From NCBI RefSeq assembly GCF_002160825.1, contig NZ_NFLI01000016.1, forward strand, positions 1-64,000: a DNA stretch of 64,000 nucleotides, given 5' to 3'. Numbering within the stretch: position 1 is the first letter of the stretch; each line of letters begins with the position of its first letter. This document shows, piece after piece, positions 50,744 through 59,302 of the stretch. A model generated the notes under the pieces. It saw only the letters and a program-made list of their open reading frames with translations, was not told the origin of the DNA and searched no databases. A program made the translations under genes and the position numbers. The stretch comes from Lachnoclostridium sp. An131. GTDB taxonomy: Bacteria > Bacillota > Clostridia > Lachnospirales > Lachnospiraceae.

Positions 50744-52949
50744 CTTTACAGCCTTCTTCCTGGGCATGACGCTGCTCCTCGTGAATTTCTTTTCGATGCT
50801 GCGTCTGCTGGCAGAGACGGATTATCAGGCGGGGAGCGATTACCAGAGGACAGAAGAATTTGCGGACTATATGTCGGGGTGTCTGGAGACACTGATAAGC
50901 GCGGCAGCCGGAGGCGAGAACTGGGACGGCGGCAGCTACAGCTCTGATACGGCAGCAGGTTACGTCTATGAAGAGGCAGTGAGCTCAGAGGCCGGAGGCT
51001 TTGACTTCTCAGACTGGATGCGGAGTACCTTTGGTGTGTCAGTGGGAAGCACAGAAGTGACCGGAGAGACAACAGCAGAGGAGACGTCTGGCGTCCAGAA
51101 CAGCAGGGAAAACTACCGGGATTCTTATATGGAAGAGCTGTCTGAAGACAGAAATATTCTATTTGCGGTGATGTACCAGGGAGAGCTCCTTTATACAAAT
51201 CTGGATGGCCTGACTGCGCAGGAGACGGAAGAAGAGGGAACGCCGGATTTTGCATCCTATCTTCCGGAAGAGGAGTACAACTTTACTCTCTGCTACAATG
51301 CGGCCGGGGACGGCAAGGTTGAGATTGTCAAGGACGGCGAGCCTGTGGATGTCTATGGCGATGGAATATACAGGCAGGACAGCCGCTGGCAGGTACCGGG
51401 CTATGCCAATTTTGAGGCGGAGGGAAATGCAAGAGAAGCGGTAGTCTTTCTGGCGGCGGCCAGGGAACCCAGGCTTTATATGGAAACCACTGCGCAGGGA
51501 ACGATACAGAGAGGCGGAACGCTGTACTATATACAGGAGAATCTGCGGAACCAGAGGTGGCTGTCCAGAGTAGAGGCAGTCCGTGTGGGAGCGGCTCTCC
51601 TTCTTTTGCTGCTGGCCTTTTGCCTGCGTGCCTCTCTTCGGGAAGCGCGGAAACAGATTGGCAGCTGGCTCGGAAAGCTCTGGATCGAAGGGAAGCTGCT
51701 TGTATTCTGGGGGATTCCTTTCCTCTTCCTGTTTGTGGGCTTCCTGACAGGCTCCCTCGGACTTATGCTTTCTCAGGGAACAGGGCTGGCGCTGCTCTTC
51801 TGGCTGCTTTATTTTGGATTTCTTGACAGAAGGTACAATAAGGGCAGGCAGAGAAGCCTTCTGCGTCCATTCCGGGAAAGCCTGCGGACCAGGGATTTGG
51901 AACGGCCGCTGCAGAAAAGGCTTGTGAGAAGGCAATGGCTGGCTTTCGCGCCGTGCCTGCTTCTTTTGGCAGTTCTGGCATGGTTTTTCCTGCTTTTGTG
52001 GGATGTGATGTACTGGAAAGCAGTGGTTCTGCTCCTTTTGATTCTGCTCATCTGCGGAGTGCTGGTCCTGGGATGCAGCCTGGTCTATCTGAAGAAAAAC
52101 AGAAGGCTGGCTGAGGACATCGGAGCCTTGGCAGACCGGATAGCCAGGGTGCGTGCAGGAGAGCTTTCGGAGCAGCTGGAGCTTCCGGAGGATACCGATC
52201 TGAGAGAGGCGGCAGAAAACCTGAATGAGATTTCTCAGGGGATGGAAAAGGCTCTGGAGGAACGGACAAAGAGTGAGCGGATGAAGGTAGAGCTGGTGGC
52301 GAATGTCTCCCATGATCTGAAGACGCCGCTGACCTCTATTGTAAGCTATATTGAGCTGCTGCAGCAGGAGGAAGAGCTCACAGAGCATGTCAGGGATTAT
52401 ATCCGGATTCTCGGAGAAAAATCGGAGCGTCTGAAAAATATGGTGCAGGATGTGTTTGAGGTGAGCAAGGCGGCCTCCGGGCAGCTGCCTGTCCATCTGG
52501 AGGAGCTGGATTTCGGAAAGCTTCTGCGGCAGACCCTGGCAGATATGAATGTCCAGATAGAAAAAAGCGGGCTCTTCTTTCGCGTGGCGGTTCCGGATGA
52601 GCCTGTGCTGATCCGGGCAGACGGGCAGCGGCTGTACCGGGTGTTTCAGAATCTGATTCAGAACGCGCTTCAGTATTCTCTGAAGGGCTCCAGGGTTTAC
52701 CTGACGCTCTCGGAGGAGAATGGCACAGCCTGTGCGTCGGTCAAAAACACCTCGGCAGCAGAGCTGGACGGAGGTGTGGATTTTACAGAACGCTTTGTGC
52801 GGGGAGATTTAAGCCGCAGCGACGGCGGAAGCGGTCTTGGCCTTTCTATCGCCAGAAGCTTTACGGAGGCCTGCGGCGGGAAATTCCAGGTGAAGGTGGA
52901 AGCGGATCTTTTTGTGGCCTCTGTGACCTTTCCGGTAAAACCTGCATAA
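50706..52949 (+). CDS. Sensor histidine kinase with multiple membrane segments
   Basis: A 747-residue kinase. TM1 is near residues 10-30, followed by an external domain of about 260 residues. TM2 lies near 295-312, and then three or four further helices (LLVFWGIPFLFLFVGFL; TGLALLFWLLYFGFL; LAFAPCLLLLAVLAWFFLLL; VVLLLLILLICGVLVLGC), which are not usual for VanS-type kinases. The HAMP-like linker, HisKA (His536 in VANVSHDLKTPL) and HATPase_c follow. TTG start overlaps the regulator gene. The signal is unknown. Confidence 0.9.
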   Translation: MDTKWKKCRIIVSFTAFFLGMTLLLVNFFSMLRLLAETDYQAGSDYQRTEEFADYMSGCLETLISAAAGGENWDGGSYSSDTAAGYVYEEAVSSEAGGFDFSDWMRSTFGVSVGSTEVTGETTAEETSGVQNSRENYRDSYMEELSEDRNILFAVMYQGELLYTNLDGLTAQETEEEGTPDFASYLPEEEYNFTLCYNAAGDGKVEIVKDGEPVDVYGDGIYRQDSRWQVPGYANFEAEGNAREAVVFLAAAREPRLYMETTAQGTIQRGGTLYYIQENLRNQRWLSRVEAVRVGAALLLLLLAFCLRASLREARKQIGSWLGKLWIEGKLLVFWGIPFLFLFVGFLTGSLGLMLSQGTGLALLFWLLYFGFLDRRYNKGRQRSLLRPFRESLRTRDLERPLQKRLVRRQWLAFAPCLLLLAVLAWFFLLLWDVMYWKAVVLLLLILLICGVLVLGCSLVYLKKNRRLAEDIGALADRIARVRAGELSEQLELPEDTDLREAAENLNEISQGMEKALEERTKSERMKVELVANVSHDLKTPLTSIVSYIELLQQEEELTEHVRDYIRILGEKSERLKNMVQDVFEVSKAASGQLPVHLEELDFGKLLRQTLADMNVQIEKSGLFFRVAVPDEPVLIRADGQRLYRVFQNLIQNALQYSLKGSRVYLTLSEENGTACASVKNTSAAELDGGVDFTERFVRGDLSRSDGGSGLGLSIARSFTEACGGKFQVKVEADLFVASVTFPVKPA

Positions 52950-52975
52950 ATCATAATAGAAAAGAATAGGGAGAG

Positions 52976-53026
52976 AGGATGTTCCGGGCTGTGAATCGCT
53001 TAACGCTGCAGGGAGCATCCTTTTTT
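52976..53026 (+). terminator. Terminator after the two-component operon
   Basis: aggatgttcc (52976-52985) pairs with ggagcatcct (53012-53021) with one wobble, and TTTTTT follows. It lies inside what would be the first codons of a longer dipeptidase reading frame, which argues for the later start at 53075. Confidence 0.8.
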
Positions 53027-53074
53027 CAGCGGCGCTGCGAAAGCAGGACAGGAACGAAAACGGGGGCGGTTCAT

Positions 53075-54190
53075 GTGGAAGAAGTATTTCTGGACCGGGC
53101 GAGGCAGATACATAAGGAAAATCCGGTAGCTGACGCACATTTTGATCTGGCTGCGGAGGTGTATGAAAGGAGGCTTGCCGGAGAACGGAACGTGGTGGAG
53201 CGAAGGTATCTGCCGCATTTCCGTGAGGCCAGCCTGAACGTACTGGTGTCGTCCGTGTACGTGTCAGGGAGGGATTTGCCGGAGCTGGGGCTCAGAAAAG
53301 CGCTGGGGCAGATCACGGCGCTTCGTGAGGATCTGGAGGCTGCCAGTGATCAGATCTGTGTGGTGACCAGAAAAGAGGAGCTGGATAAGGCCCTCTGGGC
53401 AAAGAAAATTGCGGTAATTCTGTCTCTGGAGGGGCTGGATCCTCTGGGCAGTGATCTGATGCTTCTTAGGACCTTTTATGATCTGGGCGTGCGGGGGGCC
53501 AGCCTTACCTGGAGCAGAAGAAATGCTTTTGCCACAGGCTGCTGCAAGGCGGGAGAGTACAGGGAGATTCCGGGCGGTCTGACGGAGCTTGGCCGCGAGG
53601 CGGTAAGCGAGCTAGAAGCGCTCGGCATGTACCTGGATGTGAGCCATTTGAATAACGAGGGCTTTGCTGAGGTGTGCGCCTGTGCGAAGAAGCCGTTTAC
53701 TGCCAGCCATTCTAATGCCTGGAGCGTTCATAAGAGCTATCGGAACCTGAAAGACGATCAGATAGAAGCGATTGCAGCGCGCGGGGGCGTCATAGGGCTC
53801 AACGCCTGCGCGCTGCTGACAGGCGCAGGTCCGGAGGCTGCAGGGCACAAGGCAGGAGAATTGTCTCCTGCCCTGCAGTCCCCCGGAGTCCCAGGTGGAG
53901 CTTTGGGTTCTGCCCGCGAGGCGGCAATGACTCAGCTCTGCCGCCATGCGGAATATCTGGTTTCAAAGGCGGGAGACGCACATGTAGGCTGCGGCTTTGA
54001 TCTCTGCCGCGGGCTCTCTGAGGCCACTCCCAGGATTTATTTTGAGACGGAGGATGACGATATCCTGGCTCATCACGGGGAGATGGTGAAGCTTACGGCA
54101 ATGCTTCTGGCGCGGGGAATGCGGGAGGACACCGTAATTGGGCTGATTGGAGAAAATTTCCTGCGTTTTTTCCGTGAGAGGCTTGGGTAA
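53075..54190 (+). CDS. Membrane dipeptidase (peptidase family M19)
   Basis: A 371-residue zinc dipeptidase of the renal-dipeptidase family. Metal ligands are visible as the HxD of VADAHFD, the Glu in LSLEGLDPL, and the two later His in LDVSHLNNEGF and FTASHSNAW. A GTG start at 53075 with a GGGGGCGG site is chosen; the upstream ATG at 52979 falls in a terminator hairpin. It hydrolyses dipeptides, perhaps from peptidoglycan turnover. It is convergent with a gamma-glutamyl hydrolase-like gene. Confidence 0.88.
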   Translation: MEEVFLDRARQIHKENPVADAHFDLAAEVYERRLAGERNVVERRYLPHFREASLNVLVSSVYVSGRDLPELGLRKALGQITALREDLEAASDQICVVTRKEELDKALWAKKIAVILSLEGLDPLGSDLMLLRTFYDLGVRGASLTWSRRNAFATGCCKAGEYREIPGGLTELGREAVSELEALGMYLDVSHLNNEGFAEVCACAKKPFTASHSNAWSVHKSYRNLKDDQIEAIAARGGVIGLNACALLTGAGPEAAGHKAGELSPALQSPGVPGGALGSAREAAMTQLCRHAEYLVSKAGDAHVGCGFDLCRGLSEATPRIYFETEDDDILAHHGEMVKLTAMLLARGMREDTVIGLIGENFLRFFRERLG

Positions 54191-54216
54191 GCTGCCTGCA
54201 GAAGCCTGAAAGGGCG

Positions 54217-54277
54217 CCGGCAGAAGGCTGAGGCGGAGAAGCCGGCAGAAGCAGGCAGTGGACGCTCCTTCTGCCGG
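54217..54277. terminator. Hairpin region between convergent genes
   Basis: ccggcagaag occurs at 54217-54226 and 54242-54251 and pairs with cttctgccgg at 54268-54277, so two alternative ten-pair stems are possible. It separates the convergent dipeptidase and amidotransferase genes and probably serves both as a terminator, although T-runs are short. Confidence 0.5.
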
Positions 54278-54285
54278 AATCCTTC

Positions 54286-54972
54286 TCAGAGCTGGGAAAT
54301 AAAATATTTCAGCAGAAGGGACCCGTCTGCGGCGTCTCTCCGGGCGTGTGCAAAGCATAGGCGCTCTGGATGCCATTGAACCCCGAAGACGGGAAAGCGC
54401 TCATGATACAGGGCTTCTACAACAAAGTCCTGAGCGTACTGGGCCGCGCGCAGCCCTGTGCCGAAAGAGGCTATGGCCTGATGATGGGCGCTGTTGACTA
54501 CAGAGCAGGCTCCGTACAGCTGGAACAGGAAGGTCCCTCTGGCAGCCTTTGTAGTGTGAATTCTGTCTCCTCCGTTCCAGGCATGGATAGATAAGGAGGC
54601 GGGATTCAGATCCTGGCGGATGGTTCCGCCGAACCCGGCGTTGATGAGCTGAAGCCCCTTGCAGATGCCAAGGACAGGCTTTCCGGCCTGGATAAACGCA
54701 TGCAGCAGGGAAAACTGAATCCTGTCCAGCGCCTCATCGATATTCCGCGATCCCTGGTTCTCGGAATGGAGCAGAGACGGGGAGATATCACCTCCGCCGG
54801 GCAGCACAAGCCCGTCGCAGAGGCAGGCGAGGGAGTTTACATTTCGAAAATGTTCCGGGACAAGCTGTTCCGGAGAGGGGCAGAGCACAGAAACGGACGT
54901 GCCGAGCATGGAAAACGCGTTCCGGTAATGGACGGTCTGGGCTTCATAGCCGGCGATCAGAATATGTTTCAT
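54286..54972 (-). CDS. Gamma-glutamyl-gamma-aminobutyrate hydrolase family protein (PuuD-like class I amidotransferase)
   Basis: A 228-residue class I glutamine-amidotransferase fold protein. The nucleophile is Cys104 in LGICKGLQLINAGFGG, the oxyanion region is LVLPGGGDISPSL, and the His/Glu pair is in VQWHPERL. Peptidase C26-type proteins cleave gamma-glutamyl amide bonds, as in putrescine breakdown. It appears monocistronic and lies convergent to the dipeptidase. A weak ribosome binding site precedes the ATG. Confidence 0.88.
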   Translation of the reverse strand: MKHILIAGYEAQTVHYRNAFSMLGTSVSVLCPSPEQLVPEHFRNVNSLACLCDGLVLPGGGDISPSLLHSENQGSRNIDEALDRIQFSLLHAFIQAGKPVLGICKGLQLINAGFGGTIRQDLNPASLSIHAWNGGDRIHTTKAARGTFLFQLYGACSVVNSAHHQAIASFGTGLRAAQYAQDFVVEALYHERFPVFGVQWHPERLCFAHARRDAADGSLLLKYFISQL

Positions 54973-55128
54973 ATTTAAGACAGCCTTTTTGTATAAATAT
55001 ATGGCAAAAATGAAGAAAAAGACGCGGCTGCTTCGTTATGAATATGTAAATACCTGCGGCTGGTGCAAAAGCAGGAAGTTTTAAACTTTTTTTAAGATTT
55101 TATGAAGATGCTTGATCTTAAAATGCAA

Positions 55129-55164
55129 TGTGTTATTGTATTAAGGGATTAATACAATAACACA
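55129..55164. promoter_or_regulatory. Perfect 16-bp-arm palindrome before the MacAB-like operon
   Basis: tgtgttattgtattaa (55129-55144) and ttaatacaataacaca (55149-55164) are exact inverted copies around ggga. It overlaps a possible TTGATC-led promoter region and lies 37 bases before the ABC gene. A one-component repressor (GntR/YtrA-, TetR- or MarR-type) is a good candidate binder. No such gene is within the operon. Confidence 0.7.
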
Positions 55165-55200
55165 AAAAGGAAAAGACAGAATGGAGACAAGGAGAATAGG

Positions 55201-55899
55201 ATGAGCGCATTGGTGGAGGTGAAAGACATCTGCAAGGTCTATAACCCTGGCGAGAATGAGGTGAGGGCGTTGGATCATGTAAGCCTTTCTATAGAAAAGG
55301 GAGAGTTCGTGGCGATTATCGGCCAGTCGGGCTCCGGAAAATCCACGCTGATGAACATGCTGGGCTGTCTGGATGTGCCTACGTCCGGAAAGTATTATCT
55401 GAATGGCCGGGATGTGTCTACGCTGACAGACGACGAGCAGTCGGATATCCGCAACCGGGAGATAGGCTTTATCTTTCAGGGCTTTAATCTGATCAGCAAT
55501 CTGACAGCGCAGGAAAATGTGGAGCTTCCGTTGATTTACCGGGGAGTGCCCAAGAGGGAACGGGAGCGTCTGGCGGTGGAGTCCCTGAAAATCGTAGGGC
55601 TTTCGCACCGGATGGATCACAAGCCGAATGAGATGTCCGGCGGACAGCAGCAAAGGGTGGCGATCGCAAGAGCGATTGCGGCGAAGCCCCCGGTGATTCT
55701 GGCTGATGAGCCTACCGGAAACCTGGATTCGGCCTCCAGTAAGGAGATTCTTCAGATCCTGAAGGAGCTGTACAAAGGCGGGAGAACGGTGATCCTGATT
55801 ACTCACGATAATGGTATTGCAGCCCAGGCAAAGAGAGTGATCCGCATCCTGGACGGCAGGATTGAATCGGATACGATCAATCCCGATGTGACCTTCTGA
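55201..55899 (+). CDS. ABC transporter ATP-binding protein (MacB/LolD-like)
   Basis: A 232-residue ATPase. Walker A is GQSGSGKST, the signature is [14 protein letters not shown], and Walker B is [13 protein letters not shown], with the H-loop in LITHDNG. This is the subfamily that works with MacB/FtsX-type permeases. It leads a three-gene unit with a membrane fusion protein and an FtsX-type permease, together a MacAB-like efflux pump for antimicrobial peptides or macrolides, by analogy. Confidence 0.93.
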   Translation: MSALVEVKDICKVYNPGENEVRALDHVSLSIEKGEFVAIIGQSGSGKSTLMNMLGCLDVPTSGKYYLNGRDVSTLTDDEQSDIRNREIGFIFQGFNLISNLTAQENVELPLIYRGVPKRERERLAVESLKIVGLSHRMDHKPNEMSGGQQQRVAIARAIAAKPPVILADEPTGNLDSASSKEILQILKELYKGGRTVILITHDNGIAAQAKRVIRILDGRIESDTINPDVTF

Positions 55900-55945
55900 T
55901 AGAAAATACGCATAAGGCGATGAATGCAGACGAGGAGAATAAGTA

Positions 55946-57730
55946 ATGTTTGGAAGAAAGAAAAAATTTGACGAATCCGAAGACATGGAGCTTTTGAGCG
56001 GGGAGGCCGGAAGTACAGAGCCTTCGGAAAGAAGCCTTCTGGATGAATGGGAGGATGACCAGGAGGCGCAGGAAGAGGAGGAGCGGAAATCCAGCTTCTT
56101 CGGAAGGCGGAAGAAGAAGGAGAAGGCGGAAAAGCCGAAAAAGGAGAAGCTTCCGCTTACGCCTGCGCAGAAGAAAAAGCGCAGGAAACGTATCATTATC
56201 GGAGGAATCGTTGCCGCCCTGCTGGCTGTCATGGTGCTTCCGAACCTGTTTGCGCCTGATGTGCTCCCGGTGGTTACGGTAGCGGAAGCCTCCCTTGGAA
56301 GCGTCCAGCAGGTTGTGGAAGGCAGTGGAACCGTACAGTCCGAGGAGGTTAAGACCTATTTCTCTCCGGTGGCGGCTACGGTAGACAGCTTCAGCCTGAA
56401 GGTGGGAGATACCGTAGAGGCAGGAGAGACTCTGCTGACCTATGACGCGGCTGAGCTGGATGAGCTTTATAAGCAGGCTGAGCTGACCGGAAGCGCGGCC
56501 AATTACAGCTACCAGGATTCCATTGCCAGGGACAATGAAAACGTGGCGGAATACAACCGTTCCACAGCAGCCCTGGAAATTATCAACCGCCAGCTGGATG
56601 AGGAGGATGACAACCTGGATCATCTGAACGACAGAGTGCGGGAATATACAGGATATCAGGGGGATTCCGCAAACAAGCTGTCTTCCCTGAAGGAGCAGCA
56701 GGCGCAGGCGCAGGCGGCTGTAGCAGCGCTGCAGGAGAAGCAGGCGGCTCTGGATGCGGCAAATACCGCGCTTAAATCATCCACCCTGGATCCGAATTCG
56801 GAAGATTACAAGAAGCTTCAGGATGCGGTGACTGTAGCGCAGGCAGAGGTAGAGGCAGCCACGCCCGCCGCCCAGGAAGCCCAGGCAAAGCTTCCGGAGC
56901 TGGAAAAGAGCATCCAGGAGGAGCAGGATCACTACAACAGCATCGTGATCAAGCTCGACGAATACCAGGGACGTCTGGAGGCTTCCCAGGAAAACAAGCA
57001 GAAGCTGGAGAGCAGCAAGGCGGAAGAGGAGGGAATCCAGGATTCCACCGACGCGTCGATTCTGTCCTCGGCGGCAAGGAGCGAGCTGGCGGCAAACAAG
57101 AATCTGAGCGACCTGAACGCACAGATGACAAAGGATGACATTACAGAGGGCAGGGAAGGAATTAAGGCCGAGTTTTCAGGAGTCGTGACAAGCGTATCTG
57201 CGGTGCCCGGCGGCCCTGCAGCTAAGGGCGGAGAGCTTTTTACGGTAGCCAGCAACGAAGATGTAGTCGTAGAGATGAGCATTACCAAATACGATCTGGA
57301 GAAAATGGCGGAGGGGCAGACGGCAGTTGTCACGCTGGCAGGCCATGAGTACACAGGAACTGTTACGGGCTTAAGCCGTATCGCGGAGGCAAACGCCCAA
57401 GGAACCCCGGTCGTAACCGCACAGATCAAGATTGAGAACCCGGACGAGAATATTTATCTGGGGCTGGAGGCTACGGTCACTGTGAACGGACAGGAAGCTA
57501 AGGATGTGCTGATTGTTCCCACAGAGTGCATCAATTCCGGACAGGACGGAAGCTTCTGCTATGTGGTGCAGGAGGACGGCACGCTGGTGAGAAAGAATGT
57601 AGAAACGGGACTGGCGGCTGACGATTATACGGAAATCAAATCCGGTCTGGAATTTGGCGACAGGGTGGTATCCGGCGGCATTACGGCCAGCATCCAGGAG
57701 GGAATGCGCGTAACGGCAGTGGAGGGATAA
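55946..57730 (+). CDS. Membrane fusion/HlyD-type adaptor protein with long charged N-terminus
   Basis: A 594-residue MacA-like adaptor. An exceptional cytoplasmic N-terminus of about 80 residues is packed with Lys, Arg and Glu (FGRRKKKEKAEKPKKEK, AQKKKRRKR), then one membrane helix (IIIGGIVAALLAVMVLPNLF). A lipoyl/barrel-sandwich domain, a long coiled coil (residues about 210-370) and a beta-barrel with VVTAQIKIENPDENIYLGL follow. It bridges permease and wall. The leading extension is not part of MacA. Confidence 0.88.
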   Translation: MFGRKKKFDESEDMELLSGEAGSTEPSERSLLDEWEDDQEAQEEEERKSSFFGRRKKKEKAEKPKKEKLPLTPAQKKKRRKRIIIGGIVAALLAVMVLPNLFAPDVLPVVTVAEASLGSVQQVVEGSGTVQSEEVKTYFSPVAATVDSFSLKVGDTVEAGETLLTYDAAELDELYKQAELTGSAANYSYQDSIARDNENVAEYNRSTAALEIINRQLDEEDDNLDHLNDRVREYTGYQGDSANKLSSLKEQQAQAQAAVAALQEKQAALDAANTALKSSTLDPNSEDYKKLQDAVTVAQAEVEAATPAAQEAQAKLPELEKSIQEEQDHYNSIVIKLDEYQGRLEASQENKQKLESSKAEEEGIQDSTDASILSSAARSELAANKNLSDLNAQMTKDDITEGREGIKAEFSGVVTSVSAVPGGPAAKGGELFTVASNEDVVVEMSITKYDLEKMAEGQTAVVTLAGHEYTGTVTGLSRIAEANAQGTPVVTAQIKIENPDENIYLGLEATVTVNGQEAKDVLIVPTECINSGQDGSFCYVVQEDGTLVRKNVETGLAADDYTEIKSGLEFGDRVVSGGITASIQEGMRVTAVEG

Positions 57731-57733
57731 GGA

Positions 57734-58963
57734 ATGGCACAGCTGTATGAATATATAAAAATGGCCATTGATAATATCCGGGCCAACAAGGGCCGTTCCC
57801 TGCTGACGATGCTTGGCATTATTATCGGTATTTCCTCGGTTATCATGATCATGTCTGTAGGCGGCGGAGCAAGGACGGAGATGAGCGATGCTCTGAACGC
57901 CATCGCCGGAGGCCAGCTTTATATCTCTGTCAATGACAGCGGAGACGGGGCGGCCGAATACATTACGCCGGAGGACATGGAGGCGGTAAAGGAGAAGGTT
58001 CCCCATGTAAAAGGGGTGACCCCTTCTGACAGCATGGTGGGCACTCTGCTGTCGCCCAAAGGAAATTTTGATCTGATTGCCAATACCGGCACGGCAGATC
58101 TGGAATATACCCATAACCCGGAGATGAAATATGGTCGTTATTTTACAGACTCTGACGTGGAGGCCATGAACCTTGTCGCAGTGATAGGGCAGAGCGACGC
58201 GATTAAAATGTTTGGAACCGACGATGTGGTAGGCATGACGGTGGAAGCGACGATCTACAATGTCACCCATGACATTACCATCTGCGGCGTGATTCAGGAA
58301 GAGCAGTCGGACAGCGCCCTGATGGATTCCATGATGTATTCCTCCAGCTATATCACGATGTATATGCCCTATACGGCAAATTTCGCCTTCGGCTATGAGC
58401 TGGATGAGTTTTATTCTATTTATATCATTTCAGAGGGCAGTGAATATTCCAATGCTGTCGGAAATGAATCTATGCGTCTTTTGGAGAACCGGCATCATGC
58501 CCAGGGCGAGGATGCGTTTTTCCTGCAGGATGCAGACGCGCAGATTGCCCAGATCACGAGCGTCATCGATATGATTACGGCCTTTATCGCTCTGGTGGCC
58601 GCCATTGCCCTGCTGGTTGGCGGAATCGGCGTTATGAATATCATGCTGGTATCCGTTACGGAGCGGACTCGTGAAATCGGAATCCGCAAGGCTCTCGGAG
58701 CGAGAACGGGCTCGATTATGATGCAGTTTTTGGCAGAGTCTGCGATTATTACCTGTATCGGCGGAGTCATAGGCATTATTTTGGGACTTCTGGGAGCCTA
58801 TGGCATCTGTTCCCTTCCGATGCTGGGTATATCGCCCGACGTCAATGTGGGAACGATTATCGCTGCCACGCTGTTCTCCTCAGGCGTTGGAATCTTTTTT
58901 GGCATTTATCCGGCCAGAAAGGCTGCGCGTTTAAGCCCCATCGAGGCGTTGAGAAGAAACTAG
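57734..58963 (+). CDS. MacB/FtsX-type ABC transporter permease
   Basis: A 409-residue permease with TM1 near residue 20 (RSLLTMLGIIIGISSVIMIMSVG), a MacB periplasmic-core-like domain of about 200 residues (residues 50-260), and three C-terminal helices containing VSVTERTREIGIRKALGA and IYPARKAARLSPIEAL, the FtsX-family signature. The ATPase is a separate protein upstream. It starts three bases after the adaptor stop. The operon ends at a strong hairpin. Confidence 0.93.
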   Translation: MAQLYEYIKMAIDNIRANKGRSLLTMLGIIIGISSVIMIMSVGGGARTEMSDALNAIAGGQLYISVNDSGDGAAEYITPEDMEAVKEKVPHVKGVTPSDSMVGTLLSPKGNFDLIANTGTADLEYTHNPEMKYGRYFTDSDVEAMNLVAVIGQSDAIKMFGTDDVVGMTVEATIYNVTHDITICGVIQEEQSDSALMDSMMYSSSYITMYMPYTANFAFGYELDEFYSIYIISEGSEYSNAVGNESMRLLENRHHAQGEDAFFLQDADAQIAQITSVIDMITAFIALVAAIALLVGGIGVMNIMLVSVTERTREIGIRKALGARTGSIMMQFLAESAIITCIGGVIGIILGLLGAYGICSLPMLGISPDVNVGTIIAATLFSSGVGIFFGIYPARKAARLSPIEALRRN

Positions 58964-58991
58964 AGGAAGATAAAAAGAAAGGGCCTGAAAG

Positions 58992-59045
58992 CAGCGCCGG
59001 CGTACAAGGTGTCATATATAACGGCATCCTTGTACGCCGGCGCTG
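58992..59045 (+). terminator. Long-stem terminator-like hairpin after the efflux operon
   Basis: A perfect 18-pair stem, cagcgccggcgtacaagg (58992-59009) with ccttgtacgccggcgctg (59028-59045). A weak T-rich tail follows (tcgatttcc). The 3' part of the 339-base gap before the kinase contains the promoter at 59089 and a tandem tatcggtc repeat near 59221-59239. Confidence 0.7.
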
Positions 59046-59088
59046 TCGATTTCCAAATATTAAAAAAGGATAAATTTGTAATTTACTA

Positions 59089-59117
59089 TTGAAAAATGTA
59101 AAAATTTGTAGTACGAT
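59089..59117 (+). promoter_or_regulatory. Putative promoter of the kinase operon
   Basis: TTGAAA (59089-59094), a 17-base spacer and TACGAT (59112-59117), giving a leader of about 180 bases. Two copies of tatcggtc spaced 11 bases apart (59221-59239) lie in the leader. Confidence 0.55.
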
Positions 59118-59302
59118 AAATCCATCAATGAATCTGGCAGTTCGGCCAGAGAGAATTTCAACCGGGCGGATTTCTCCGCTGAAAATCCAAGGACAAAAGA
59201 TAATATAGTCAGGCATGTGATATCGGTCGGCTATCGGTCTGCTGTTACCCCGCTTATTGCTGCAAAGGCTGGAAATACAAAATCGGAAGAAGGGAAAAGA
59301 AT

